From DIGJ01 sp041739345 (GTDB lineage: Bacteria; Bacillota; Clostridia; Lachnospirales; Lachnospiraceae): a stretch of DNA of 64,000 nucleotides. The stretch covers positions 62,001 through 126,000 of the forward strand of contig JBGSNZ010000002.1 in NCBI GenBank assembly GCA_041739345.1, written 5' to 3'. The notes below the pieces were generated by a model that was not told the origin of the DNA, searched no databases, and saw nothing but the letters and a program-made list of their open reading frames with translations. Shown here one piece after another: positions 34,018 through 43,799 of this stretch. Positions within the stretch are counted from its first letter, which is position 1. Each line of letters starts with the position of its first letter. Made by a program: the position numbers and the translations under genes.

Positions 34018-35472
34018 ATGAGCAATACTTCTCAAATGTCTGCAATGGAAAGAATTGAATCCTTGCTAGACGAAAACAGTTTTGTTGAAATTGGTGCACA
34101 GGTTACAAAAAGAAGCACGGATTTTAACATGCAAGAAAAATCCATCCCAGCGGATGGGGTAATTACAGGTTACGGTATGATTGATTGTAAAATGGTATAT
34201 GTATACAGTCAGGATGCCAGTGTATTAGGTGGCTCTATTGGGGAAATGCATGCTAAGAAAATTGCGCGTATTTATGATTTAGCACTAAAAGTTGGTGCAC
34301 CAGTAATTGGTTTGATCGACTGTGCTGGATTAAGACTACAAGAGGCAACAGATGCTCTTGCAGGATTTGGAGATTTATATTTAAAGCAAACGCTAGCGTC
34401 AGGAATTATCCCACAACTTTCAGCTGTATTTGGTACTTGTGGTGGTGGTGTAGCGGTATCTACTGCTTTAAGTGACTTTACTTTTATGGAAGCTTCGGAT
34501 GGTAAATTATTTGTAAATTCTCCAAATACATTGGGTGGAAATTACATAGGAAAATGTGATACAAGCTCATCTAAATTTCAAGCGGAATCTGGAATGCTAG
34601 ATTTTGTCGGAGTAGATGAATTAGACGTTCTAAGTAAAATTCGTCAGTTAATTGCCGTATTACCAAATAACTTCGAAGATGATGCATCTTTTGAAGACTG
34701 TGAAGATGATTTAAATCGTTTGGTACCTTCATTCGCAAGCGAAATTGAAGATACAAAGCAAGCGTTAATTGATATTTCAGATGATCATTTCTTTATCGAA
34801 GTAAAAGAAGCTTTTGCAAAAGAAATGGTAACTGGATTTATTCGTTTGAATGGTTTGACCGTAGGAGCAATCGCAAATCGTACAAAAGAATTAAATGATG
34901 AAGGAAAAACAGTTCAAGCATTTGATGGTTCTTTAACATCACGTGGAGCTATGAAAGCAGCTGAATTCGTGACTCTTTGTGATTCTTTTAACATTCCAGT
35001 GTTATCACTGACTAATGTAAACGGATTTGCAGCAACCATTTGTGATGAAAAACGTATCGCAAAAGCGTGTGCAAAATTAACCTATGCATTTGCAAACGCA
35101 ACGGTACCAAAAGTTAACCTTATTGTTGGAAAAGCTTATGGTAGCGCTTATATTGCAATGAATTCGAAACATATTGGTGCAGATTTAGTATTTGCTCTTC
35201 CAAATACAGAAGTAGGAATGATGGATTCTAAGGCTGCGGTAGAAATAATTTATAGTGATGAAATCGCAAAAGAAAGCGACAAAGTTGCTGCCATTGACAA
35301 ATATGCTAAAGATTACAGTGTGTTACAAGCAAGTAGTGAATCTGCAGCAAAGCGTGGATATATTGACAGTATCATTAATCCAGAAGAAACAAGAAAACAT
35401 TTAGCATATGCATTTGATATGTTATTTACTAAAACAGAAAGTCGTCCAGCGAAAAAGCATGGAACGATATAA
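34018..35472 (+). CDS. Acyl-CoA carboxyltransferase subunit (MmdA / 12S type)
   Basis: A 484-residue carboxyltransferase of the acetyl/propionyl/methylmalonyl-CoA family, with two crotonase-like halves: SQDASVLGGSIGEMHAKKIARIYDLA and CGGGVAVSTALSD in the first and GLTVGAIANRTKE and VPKVNLIVGKAYGSAYIAM in the second. Subunits of this type move CO2 between biotin and an acyl-CoA. The neighbours are a membrane decarboxylase pump and a biotin carrier, and no biotin carboxylase is present, so it works as a decarboxylase or transcarboxylase. Methylmalonyl-CoA is the likely but unproven substrate. TTGGAGGG ribosome site. Confidence 0.88.
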   Translation: MSNTSQMSAMERIESLLDENSFVEIGAQVTKRSTDFNMQEKSIPADGVITGYGMIDCKMVYVYSQDASVLGGSIGEMHAKKIARIYDLALKVGAPVIGLIDCAGLRLQEATDALAGFGDLYLKQTLASGIIPQLSAVFGTCGGGVAVSTALSDFTFMEASDGKLFVNSPNTLGGNYIGKCDTSSSKFQAESGMLDFVGVDELDVLSKIRQLIAVLPNNFEDDASFEDCEDDLNRLVPSFASEIEDTKQALIDISDDHFFIEVKEAFAKEMVTGFIRLNGLTVGAIANRTKELNDEGKTVQAFDGSLTSRGAMKAAEFVTLCDSFNIPVLSLTNVNGFAATICDEKRIAKACAKLTYAFANATVPKVNLIVGKAYGSAYIAMNSKHIGADLVFALPNTEVGMMDSKAAVEIIYSDEIAKESDKVAAIDKYAKDYSVLQASSESAAKRGYIDSIINPEETRKHLAYAFDMLFTKTESRPAKKHGTI

Positions 35473-35486
35473 GATGGGGTGGGACT

Positions 35487-36227
35487 ATGAAGAAATTCTT
35501 AAGTAAGCTAGTAATGGTTGTCCTAATCCTTACATTGTCGATTGGAATTTCATCGGTAGCTTATGCTTATGATGATGCAGAAATCATCTCTGTAAATGAA
35601 CAATACCTTGATTCATGGAACACAACCGATTTCAATCAGTATTTACAAGATGAAACGATTGAAGCAGCATCGATAGAACAATTTACAAATTGGCAAGCCT
35701 TAAAAGATCAAATTGGTGCATTTGCTGCAATTGATGAAACCGTAGTAAATGAGGCAGATGGTGTGATTACTGCAGTAACAACAGCATCTTATGAAAAAGG
35801 TAAATTAGCCTTTACTATAACATATGATTCTGCAATTGTAGAACAATCTGGAGCAATGGCTGGAATTTTAACCTTAGATGCTACAAGCGCATCAGCATCA
35901 AGCGGTGCACCCAATATGGCAAGAGCAGGAATGAATACTTTAATGGGAATAGGAATTGTATTTTGTGTACTGATTTTAATTTCTTTTGTTATTTCTCTCT
36001 TTAAGTATATACCTAGTATTCTTGTGAAATTTTCAAAATCGAAGGAAACAAATTCAAAAGAAAATCAATATACTGAAAAAAATGTGACTACTGTAGTTGC
36101 AGAGGAAGAAAATTTAGTGGATGATTGTGAGCTGGTTGCAGTAATTACGGCAGCAATTATGGCTTCGGAAGATGGAAAAGTAATGCCAGGTGGATTAGTT
36201 GTACGATCAATACGTAGAAGAAGATAA
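35487..36227 (+). CDS. Sodium-pump decarboxylase gamma subunit (OadG/MmdD-like)
   Basis: A 246-residue membrane protein with an N-terminal signal-anchor (7-27), an outside domain (about 28-145), a transmembrane helix (about 150-175) and a cytoplasmic tail ending DDCELVAVITAAIMASE... VVRSIRRRR. That tail is the hallmark of OadG subunits, which tether carboxyltransferase to the membrane beta subunit. The extra extracellular domain makes it longer than the usual 80-120 residues. Only 14 bases separate it from the carboxyltransferase gene. Confidence 0.85.
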   Translation: MKKFLSKLVMVVLILTLSIGISSVAYAYDDAEIISVNEQYLDSWNTTDFNQYLQDETIEAASIEQFTNWQALKDQIGAFAAIDETVVNEADGVITAVTTASYEKGKLAFTITYDSAIVEQSGAMAGILTLDATSASASSGAPNMARAGMNTLMGIGIVFCVLILISFVISLFKYIPSILVKFSKSKETNSKENQYTEKNVTTVVAEEENLVDDCELVAVITAAIMASEDGKVMPGGLVVRSIRRRR

Positions 36228-36259
36228 TAAATTTCAATTTTGCATAGGAGGATTATAAA

Positions 36260-36649
36260 ATGAAAAATTATACAATCACAGTTAACGGAAATATTTATGA
36301 TGTAGCCGTTGAAGAAAATGGTGGAGTATCCACACAGAGTGCACCTAGAGCAGCAGCTCCAGTAGCAACCCCAGTAGCAGCTCCAACCGTAGCTAAAGCT
36401 GCTGCACCTGCAAAAGCAGTAAATGGAGCACAGGGTGCTTCGAAAGTAAATGCACCAATGCCAGGGAAAATTCTTTCTATCAAAGCAGAAGCTGGTCAGG
36501 CTGTAAAAAAAGGACAAGTAATTCTAATTCTGGAAGCAATGAAGATGGAAAATGAAATTGTAGCTCCACAGGATGGTACACTTGCAAGTATTAATGTAGC
36601 AGTAGGCGATATGATTGAATCCGGAGCTGTATTAGTTACATTAAATTAA
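36260..36649 (+). CDS. Biotin carrier protein of the decarboxylase complex
   Basis: A 129-residue protein: an N-terminal domain (1-25), an Ala/Pro-rich flexible linker (about 28-60) and a biotinyl domain (62-129) with biotinylated Lys95 in EAMKMEN. It ferries carboxybiotin between the carboxyltransferases and the membrane subunit. Start ATG 36260 follows AGGAGG. The single carrier would have to serve both carboxyltransferases in the operon. Confidence 0.93.
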   Translation: MKNYTITVNGNIYDVAVEENGGVSTQSAPRAAAPVATPVAAPTVAKAAAPAKAVNGAQGASKVNAPMPGKILSIKAEAGQAVKKGQVILILEAMKMENEIVAPQDGTLASINVAVGDMIESGAVLVTLN

Positions 36650-36676
36650 GTAAATAACCTGGGAGGTACAATCTAA

Positions 36677-37804
36677 ATGGATTATATAACGACTACATTA
36701 GGAAATCTATTTGGTCAAACTGCATTCCTTTCCCTTACTTGGGGAAATTATTTAATGATTGTTGTTGCCTGTATTTTTCTATATTTAGCAATAAAGAAAG
36801 ACTATGAACCTTTGTTATTGGTACCAATTGCATTTGGAATGTTATTGGTAAATATGTATCCTACAATTATGCAGGAAGGCGGCTTATTGCATTACTTCTA
36901 TTTATTGGATGAATGGGGTATCCTGCCACCACTTATCTTTATGGGTGTTGGAGCAATGACAGATTTTGGACCTTTGATTGCCAATCCTAAGAGCTTTTTG
37001 TTAGGTGCAGCAGCACAGTTTGGAATTTTCTCTGCTTATATCATGGCAATTTTAATGGGATTTTCAGATAAGGCAGCAGCAGCAATTTCTATTATTGGTG
37101 GAGCTGACGGACCTACATCTATTTTCCTTGCTGGAAAATTAGGACAGACCGAATATTTAGGACCAATTGCGGTGGCCGCATATTCCTACATGTCACTGGT
37201 GCCTATTATTCAACCACCAATTATGAAACTTTTAACAACAGAAAAAGAACGTAAGATCAAAATGGAGCAGTTAAGACCTGTAACAAAAATCGAGAAAATT
37301 TTATTCCCTATTGTTGTTACCGTTGTTGTTGTTATGATACTACCACCTACAGCACCGCTGATTGGTATGTTGATGCTCGGAAACTTATTCCGTGAATCTG
37401 GTGTTGTAAAACAGTTAACAGAGACTGCATCCAATGCATTGATGTACATCGTAGTTATTTTACTTGGTACAAGCGTAGGAGCAACTACAAGTGCAGAAGC
37501 ATTCCTTAAAGTAACTACTCTTAAAATTGTTGCACTTGGATTAGTTGCTTTTGCAGTAGGTACAGCATCTGGTGTATTATTTGGTAAATTAATGTGTAAA
37601 CTTTCTCATGGTAAGATTAATCCATTGATTGGTTCTGCTGGTGTATCAGCCGTTCCTATGTCAGCTAGAGTATCACAAAAAGTGGGCGCTGAAGCAGATC
37701 CTACGAACTTCTTACTTATGCATGCAATGGGACCAAATGTTGCTGGAGTTATCGGAACAGCGGTTGCAGCGGGTGTATTCATGGCAATCTTTGGAGTTAA
37801 ATAA
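36677..37804 (+). CDS. oadB: Sodium-pump decarboxylase beta subunit (OadB/MmdB/GcdB type)
   Basis: A 375-residue membrane protein with about nine or more hydrophobic segments. It has the beta-subunit signatures MGVGAMTDFGPLIANP (about 95-110) and GADGPTSIFLA (about 143-153), the latter including the Asp proposed to bind sodium. It decarboxylates carboxybiotin and pumps Na+ outward. GGGAGG lies just before the gene. Confidence 0.93.
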   Translation: MDYITTTLGNLFGQTAFLSLTWGNYLMIVVACIFLYLAIKKDYEPLLLVPIAFGMLLVNMYPTIMQEGGLLHYFYLLDEWGILPPLIFMGVGAMTDFGPLIANPKSFLLGAAAQFGIFSAYIMAILMGFSDKAAAAISIIGGADGPTSIFLAGKLGQTEYLGPIAVAAYSYMSLVPIIQPPIMKLLTTEKERKIKMEQLRPVTKIEKILFPIVVTVVVVMILPPTAPLIGMLMLGNLFRESGVVKQLTETASNALMYIVVILLGTSVGATTSAEAFLKVTTLKIVALGLVAFAVGTASGVLFGKLMCKLSHGKINPLIGSAGVSAVPMSARVSQKVGAEADPTNFLLMHAMGPNVAGVIGTAVAAGVFMAIFGVK

Positions 37805-37829
37805 AGTATATTAATCAGGAGGTAACAAA

Positions 37830-39242
37830 ATGGTAGAAATAGAAAAGAAACCAATTAAAATAACAGAAACCATTTTACGAGATGCGCATCAGTCTTTGAT
37901 AGCTACTAGAATGACAACAGAGCAGATGCTACCTATCATTGATAAAATGGATCAAGTTGGATATCATTCCGTAGAATGCTGGGGTGGAGCAACCTTCGAT
38001 GCATCCTTGCGTTTTTTGAAAGAAGATCCATGGGATCGCTTAAGAAAGTTAAAAGCTGGTTTTAAAAATACAAAATTACAGATGTTATTCCGTGGTCAAA
38101 ATATCTTAGGATACAATCACTATGCAGATGATGTAGTTGAATATTTTGTTCAAAAATCAATTGCAAATGGTATTGATATCATCCGTATTTTTGACTGCTT
38201 AAATGATATTCGTAACTTAGAAACAGCAGTGAAAGCTGCCAATAAAGAAAAAGGTCATGCGCAGGTAGCACTTTGCTATACATTAGGTGATTCTTATACA
38301 TTAGATTATTGGACAGATATTGCGAAAAAAATCGAAAATATGGGCGCAAATTCCTTATGTATTAAAGATATGGCAGGTTTGTTAGTACCATATAAAGCAG
38401 AAGAACTTGTGAAAGCATTAAAGTCATCCGTAAGTATTCCAATTGATTTACATACTCACTATACATCTGGAGTAGCTTCAATGACTTACATGCGTGCAAT
38501 TGAGGCAGGATGCGATATTATTGATACGGCAATGTCTCCATTTGCACTTGGAACTAGCCAGCCAGCAACCGAAGTTATGGTTGAAACGTTCCGTGGTACA
38601 CCATATGATACTGGTTTTGATCAAAAATTATTAGCTGAAATCGCTGATTACTTCCGTCCAATGCAAGAACAAGCATTAAAGAGCGGTTTATTAAATCCAA
38701 AGGTATTAGGTGTTGATATCAAGACATTGATGTATCAGGTACCAGGTGGTATGTTATCTAACTTAGTATCCCAGCTAAAAGAAATGGGTCAAGAAGATAA
38801 GTATTATGAGGTATTAGAAGAGGTGCCTAGAGTTCGTAAAGACTTTGGTGAACCACCACTCGTTACACCTTCATCACAAATCGTTGGTACACAGGCTGTA
38901 TTAAATATAGTATCTGGAGAACGTTACAAAATGGTTACCAAAGAATCCAGGAAAATTCTTGCTGGAGAATTTGGTCAGACGGTAAAACCTTTCAACAAAG
39001 AAGTTCAGAAAAAATGTATTGGCGATGTTGAACCAATTACCTGCCGTCCAGCTGACTTAATCAAACCACAGTTAGCAGATCTTGAGAAAGAAATGGCTCA
39101 GTACAAACAGCAGGATGAAGATGTATTATCTTATGCATTATTCCCTCAAGTAGCAACCGAATTCTTTCAATACAGACAGGCACAGCAAACAAAGGTAGAT
39201 TCCACTGTTGCAGATACAAAGAATAAGACATATCCAGTCTAA
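37830..39242 (+). CDS. oadA: Oxaloacetate decarboxylase alpha / 5S transcarboxylase-type carboxyltransferase
   Basis: A 470-residue protein with the DRE-TIM carboxyltransferase domain: ETILRDAHQSLIATRM at the start, ECWGGATFD and the metal ligands in DLHTHYTSGVA, then the PYC_OADA domain. No C-terminal biotinyl domain is present, matching the separate carrier at 36260. It transfers CO2 between oxaloacetate/pyruvate and biotin. Together with the 12S-like subunit it could form a transcarboxylase. AGGAGG precedes ATG 37830. Confidence 0.92.
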   Translation: MVEIEKKPIKITETILRDAHQSLIATRMTTEQMLPIIDKMDQVGYHSVECWGGATFDASLRFLKEDPWDRLRKLKAGFKNTKLQMLFRGQNILGYNHYADDVVEYFVQKSIANGIDIIRIFDCLNDIRNLETAVKAANKEKGHAQVALCYTLGDSYTLDYWTDIAKKIENMGANSLCIKDMAGLLVPYKAEELVKALKSSVSIPIDLHTHYTSGVASMTYMRAIEAGCDIIDTAMSPFALGTSQPATEVMVETFRGTPYDTGFDQKLLAEIADYFRPMQEQALKSGLLNPKVLGVDIKTLMYQVPGGMLSNLVSQLKEMGQEDKYYEVLEEVPRVRKDFGEPPLVTPSSQIVGTQAVLNIVSGERYKMVTKESRKILAGEFGQTVKPFNKEVQKKCIGDVEPITCRPADLIKPQLADLEKEMAQYKQQDEDVLSYALFPQVATEFFQYRQAQQTKVDSTVADTKNKTYPV

Positions 39243-39267
39243 GCTATAATAATTATAAAATAAATTA

Positions 39268-39325
39268 TACCCTGTAGGTTAAACACAGTAAAAGAAACTG
39301 TACTTAGCTTACAGGGTAATTTTTA
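39268..39325. terminator. Terminator between converging oadA and the lipoprotein gene
   Basis: TACCCTGTA (39268-39276) pairs with TACAGGGTA (39310-39318), with an inner ACAGT/ACTGT hairpin, followed by ATTTTTATTC on the plus side. It likely serves the decarboxylase operon. Confidence 0.75.
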
Positions 39326-39328
39326 TTC

Positions 39329-41548
39329 TTATTTTTGTTCTTCTAGGTAAGTGTTTATTTTGTCACTTATAATAGAAACCGTGTGATTGATAGGAAAGCT
39401 TCCATTAAAGTAGTTTTCCGATTCTTCTAAAAGAATGGAAAGGATTGTTGCGTCTGCGTCTGTTTTTTTATTAATAGACTGAAATCGGTTGGAAAGTTCC
39501 TTGCGGAAATCTTCTGGAGGATATGAAATTTGAAGTGATATGCCATTTACTCCATAGAAAGCATAATATTTCTTGCTTTCTGGAACCTCCAGATTTTTTG
39601 CAAATGCAGCTTTTGAAACGGGCATTCCAGTCCTAAAATTATAGGATAAGACGCTTTCCGATAGTGTGAAGTCTAAAAAGGAAAGAGCCAGATCTATATT
39701 GTCACTTTGTGAATTAATACTTAAAAGTGTCTTTGGAATAAAAATGTTTTGATTCAAAAGAGGAGCAAGGTTACCATCGGTACGCTCTAAAAGAGCGGTA
39801 TATGGAGCATAAGTGGCTTCAAAGAAATTAACATTTCCGATACTGATACCGGTTTCCTTCTTCATCCAAGGGAGTGCGTCGAAATCAAATGAAGGATCAA
39901 CACTTTTTTGTGGATTAAGATCACAAATTTCTTTGATATCCATAAGAAAGGTTTTGATATCTGATTCGGATAATCCGCCTTCTTTTGTATAAAAAGTGGA
40001 TGCACATACTGGATATAATAGTTTAATCAAAGCTTCATAATTTTGTGTATTTAACGAATATTCATAGTTTTCCTGATTTTCTTTCGCCCATTTTGTCAAG
40101 TCTGACAGGCTTTTAATATCATCCATCGCATCCTTGTCTCCAAGCATCATAGGAACTTCAAAACGTGCAGGAACCGCATAAACGCTTTTGTCTTCCTTTT
40201 GATAAGCCAATGAAACCGAAGATATCAGCTTGTCATTTTTTAATTGCGAATCTATAAAATCGGATAGATTAAGTAGAAGTGATTTCTTTTCATAAGAGGC
40301 AAGCGGCAGTGAGTCCAAAATTAAGATATCGGGACCGTCTCCAGCAATGAGAGAAGACGCCAGTCGCTTTAATTCATCATCCCGATTGGCTCCCTCCTCA
40401 TCTAACCCTACCTCGTAGGAAATATATACGGAAGGATTACTTCTGCAAAACATTCCAATCGCTTGACGCACTGTGAGGTCATCCTCTAGGGAATAGATCG
40501 TAAGTTCTTCGGAAGGGAGTGTGGGAACCGTTGGGTCGTATTTATATAAAAATAAAGAGTAAGATTCATTACTATAGCTTAAAACCAAATAAGAATTATC
40601 TGCAATCAAAAGCTTTTGCTTATTAATAGATGGAATACTAAGAGATGTAAGGGTTCCTTCTATCAATTTTTCAAACATAGAATTATTATTAACGCAATGA
40701 TACATACCGCCTTCATTTATAATATAAAGAGAACCGGAATTATCATATTTTAATAAAATGGAATATTTATAGTCATTGGAGTAGCTTATTTGAGAACTCT
40801 CTTCACTGGTTTTTATTTCAGGAGAGAAACTTTGGATTAATTCCCCGGTATCTAGATCATAGATAAAAACTTTCGTTTTGCCAGATAAGGCTAAGGTGTT
40901 GTTAAAAACATCATAATCACCTATTTCACAGTCATTATCAGGTGCTAAAGGGGAATATTCATGAATGAGGTCACCAGTTTTTCCATCAATTTGAAGGATG
41001 CTAAAATAACAGTTAAATAAAAAATCGCCGTTTTTTGTAATCAAAAAACTGACAGGTCCGGCACCGCTTTGACTTGAAGGGATAGAAAATGGAAGTTCTT
41101 TTAATGAGTTTGCTTCATCAACATAAGCCAAACATTGCGTCTCATTTATTGCTTCCTTCGAATTTGTTTCATCCATTTTATCATAGCAAAAATAGATTGT
41201 GTCATTTTCATCCCATGCAATGGCTATAATATTAATCACATCCGAATTTTTAAGTTCATCTAAAAAGGGATACTGCTTCTGTGTCCAGGTTTTCCCTTTA
41301 TCTTTAGAAGTTAAATATTGTAAAGAATAATCCTTTGTAACACCCAAAAGCTCCAATACGCCGTCATTATTTTTATGAAATCCGCATACGGTGGTTAATG
41401 GTTCTGGAAAATTTTGTTCCGTTTCGACATACCGGCCCAATGCAATTTTTTGATTTTCAGACGTGTTATTTTCTTTTTTGCATCCGATAAGGGAAATGGT
41501 AATCAATAGAACAATAAATAAAGTTAAGTTAATTTTTTTCTTTTTCAT
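39329..41548 (-). CDS. Lipoprotein: beta-propeller-like domain plus ABC-type solute-binding domain
   Basis: A 739-residue lipoprotein with lipobox SLIGC (Cys near residue 23). Residues about 30-340 hold repeated, propeller-like blades (DKGKTWTQKQYP resembles an Asp-box; later FLITKNGDFLFN, KVFIYDLDTGELIQSF). The C-terminal half, from about 345, is a family 1 solute-binding domain (ELTIYSLEDD, AGDGPDILILDSLPL, IGNVNFFEATYAPY). No permease is next to it. It is divergent from a two-component system, and may be an extracellular sensor or binding component. The fusion is uncommon. Confidence 0.72.
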   Translation of the reverse strand: MKKKKINLTLFIVLLITISLIGCKKENNTSENQKIALGRYVETEQNFPEPLTTVCGFHKNNDGVLELLGVTKDYSLQYLTSKDKGKTWTQKQYPFLDELKNSDVINIIAIAWDENDTIYFCYDKMDETNSKEAINETQCLAYVDEANSLKELPFSIPSSQSGAGPVSFLITKNGDFLFNCYFSILQIDGKTGDLIHEYSPLAPDNDCEIGDYDVFNNTLALSGKTKVFIYDLDTGELIQSFSPEIKTSEESSQISYSNDYKYSILLKYDNSGSLYIINEGGMYHCVNNNSMFEKLIEGTLTSLSIPSINKQKLLIADNSYLVLSYSNESYSLFLYKYDPTVPTLPSEELTIYSLEDDLTVRQAIGMFCRSNPSVYISYEVGLDEEGANRDDELKRLASSLIAGDGPDILILDSLPLASYEKKSLLLNLSDFIDSQLKNDKLISSVSLAYQKEDKSVYAVPARFEVPMMLGDKDAMDDIKSLSDLTKWAKENQENYEYSLNTQNYEALIKLLYPVCASTFYTKEGGLSESDIKTFLMDIKEICDLNPQKSVDPSFDFDALPWMKKETGISIGNVNFFEATYAPYTALLERTDGNLAPLLNQNIFIPKTLLSINSQSDNIDLALSFLDFTLSESVLSYNFRTGMPVSKAAFAKNLEVPESKKYYAFYGVNGISLQISYPPEDFRKELSNRFQSINKKTDADATILSILLEESENYFNGSFPINHTVSIISDKINTYLEEQK

Positions 41549-41664
41549 CTTTTAATCCTCCTAACATTCTTTATTCATTAAAACATTGTAAACTCAAAGA
41601 ATTTCTTAAAATAGATAATATTTTTCACTTTTACTTCATTTCTGTGCTACTTTTAAATAAATTT

Positions 41665-41693
41665 TTGAGATTCAAGTGTTATTCTGTTACAAT
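41665..41693 (+). promoter_or_regulatory. Promoter of the two-component operon
   Basis: TTGAGA at 41665-41670, a 17-base spacer and TACAAT at 41688-41693. Transcription would begin only about 12 bases before the response-regulator start, giving a very short leader that includes the GGAGG ribosome site at 41701. Confidence 0.6.
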
Positions 41694-41711
41694 AAATATG
41701 GGAGGATAAAA

Positions 41712-42392
41712 ATGATGAGAATTCTTATGATAGAAGATGATAAGAAGTTAAGTACGATTATAGAATACCGACTACAAAAAGAAGGCTATATACTAGATAT
41801 CTGTTCTGATGGAGAAGATGGTTTACGATGGGGAAAAGAGCAGATTCATGATTTGATTATATTAGATAGAATGCTTCCGTCTTTGGATGGGATAGAGGTA
41901 TTGAAAAGATTACGCGAAAGCAAAATAACCATTCCTGTGCTTATGCTAACGGCGCTTGGAAGTTTACATCAAAAAATCGAAGGTCTTGATTTTGGAGCGG
42001 ATGATTACATGGTAAAACCTTTTGAAATGGAGGAACTTTTGGCACGAATTCGTGCTATGACACGAAGACCTACAAAATGGGATAATAACGAGGAAACGAG
42101 ATATGACGATTTTACATTTCAAGTGATAGAAAAAAGGATTAACGGAAAAAAAGGAAGCTGTTCTTTGTCAAAAAAAGAGAGTGAGCTTTTGGAATTTTTT
42201 ATAAAAAATCAAGGGCAAATCCTACCTCGTAGTGTGCTACTTTCAAGAGTTTGGGGACCAGATGCAGGGGTGGAGGATGGAAGTCTTGATACCTATATTT
42301 ATTTCCTCCGAAATCGCTTAAAATCTATCGGAAGTAGTGTGCAGATTATAGTAGAACGTGGTGTAGGGTATCGAATGGAAAAGGGTAACTAA
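41712..42392 (+). CDS. OmpR-family response regulator
   Basis: A 226-residue regulator. The receiver domain has the acidic pair Asp9/Asp10, phosphorylated Asp52 in IILDRML, and Lys near 104 in DYMVKPF. A C-terminal winged helix (about 130-225) ends in VERGVGYRME. The start is ATG 41712 after GGAGG; ATG at 41715 is also possible. It precedes the histidine kinase with no gap. It could control the divergent lipoprotein gene. Confidence 0.95.
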   Translation: MMRILMIEDDKKLSTIIEYRLQKEGYILDICSDGEDGLRWGKEQIHDLIILDRMLPSLDGIEVLKRLRESKITIPVLMLTALGSLHQKIEGLDFGADDYMVKPFEMEELLARIRAMTRRPTKWDNNEETRYDDFTFQVIEKRINGKKGSCSLSKKESELLEFFIKNQGQILPRSVLLSRVWGPDAGVEDGSLDTYIYFLRNRLKSIGSSVQIIVERGVGYRMEKGN

Positions 42393-43685
42393 ATGTATCA
42401 TAGAATTAGGAAAAGGCTAACCCTATTATGTAGCTTAGTGATTACCATCATATTATTTGGTATGACATTTTTTTGTTTGAAAACAGTGAATAAGCAAATA
42501 ACAGAAAAAGGGTATGCTGCGTTTTCAAGAGATGTTAATGGTATTTGTTACTACATGAGAAGTCAAAAGGTCATTGATCATACTTGGCTTTCACAAACAG
42601 AATCGGAATATAATTTGATTTTATCGTTACAAATAAATGAAACTCCATTACTCTATTCATCAATACATGATAAGGACGAAAGAATTTTACTTTTAAATAA
42701 AGTAAGAAATATTGCAGATAGAAAGTATGGATTAAATATCTCTAAGCCTCCAAATACTAAGCTTAAAAATAGCAATGTGCAGTTTGTATTTAAGGATGAT
42801 AACGAAGAAATATATTACGGAGCCGCTGTTACCATACCTATTGATGAGGGCTGGATTGGAATTTTGATCGTTAAGGATAGAAATGCTGAGCAAAATCAGT
42901 TATTTTCTCTAAGACGTAGTTTTATTTCTGTAGCCGTTATTACATTATTAATATTTAGTCTACTTACATGGATTTTTATAGGGTATATCTTAAAGCCATT
43001 GGAACAAAATAAGAAAAAACAAAATGAGTTTGTACATGCTGCATCCCATGAACTTCGCTCACCATTAGCCGTGATAAAAACTAGTCTTTGCGTAATACCA
43101 AATGCATCAACACAAGAAAGTATTCACTTTTGCCAACTTGCTGATGAAGAATGTAGTCGAATGTCGCGATTGATTGATGATATGTTGATTTTGGCGGGAA
43201 GTGATTCGAAAAGCTATCCGATTTATAAAGAGGAAACGGAGATAGAAACCTTGCTTTTGGTTACTTATGAACGTTTTTTGCAACAAGCTCGAAAAAAGGA
43301 GATAATAATAGAATTAATCGCAGCGGATGCTCCTATGCCAAAATGTCATTGTGATCAGGAACGTATACTGCAAGTTTTAGCGATCCTTTTTGATAATGCG
43401 ATATGCTATACACCAAAGGGGGGGAAGATTTGTTTCTTTGGAAAAAAAGTTGGTAAAGATATTCAAATTACAGTAATGGATAATGGACCTGGTATAGAAA
43501 AAGCATATCAAAAAGAAGTTTTTGAGCGTTTTTATCGAAAAGAAGTTTCAAGGAGTGACAAGGAACATTTTGGTTTGGGATTGGCAATTGCAAAAGAAAT
43601 TATTTTATTACATAAAGGAAAAATCAGCATGGAAGAAGCCCCGGGTGGTGGAGCTCTATTTTTAATTTCTGTTCCAATAATATAA
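42393..43685 (+). CDS. Sensor histidine kinase
   Basis: A 430-residue kinase with two transmembrane segments (about 9-28 and 170-198) flanking a 140-residue outside sensor domain. The dimerisation domain has phospho-accepting His219 in AASHELRSPLAV. The ATPase domain has the N box (LFDNAICYTPKGG), DNGPGI and GLGLAIAKEI. It starts at the base following the regulator's stop. The stimulus is unknown. Confidence 0.94.
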   Translation: MYHRIRKRLTLLCSLVITIILFGMTFFCLKTVNKQITEKGYAAFSRDVNGICYYMRSQKVIDHTWLSQTESEYNLILSLQINETPLLYSSIHDKDERILLLNKVRNIADRKYGLNISKPPNTKLKNSNVQFVFKDDNEEIYYGAAVTIPIDEGWIGILIVKDRNAEQNQLFSLRRSFISVAVITLLIFSLLTWIFIGYILKPLEQNKKKQNEFVHAASHELRSPLAVIKTSLCVIPNASTQESIHFCQLADEECSRMSRLIDDMLILAGSDSKSYPIYKEETEIETLLLVTYERFLQQARKKEIIIELIAADAPMPKCHCDQERILQVLAILFDNAICYTPKGGKICFFGKKVGKDIQITVMDNGPGIEKAYQKEVFERFYRKEVSRSDKEHFGLGLAIAKEIILLHKGKISMEEAPGGGALFLISVPII

Positions 43686-43799
43686 TTTCTATAAATAAAA
43701 AAATAATTTATTATCTTGTAGTAAATTATAAACTTAATACGTTTATAGTTATATAAGATAAAACCTTAGAATATGCGCATAGGATAGGGGGAGAAAAAT

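Noticed and set aside
36065..36517. 150-residue minus-strand frame with many Cys/Tyr/Phe
   Set aside because: Antisense of the decarboxylase gamma tail and the Ala-rich linker of the biotin carrier.
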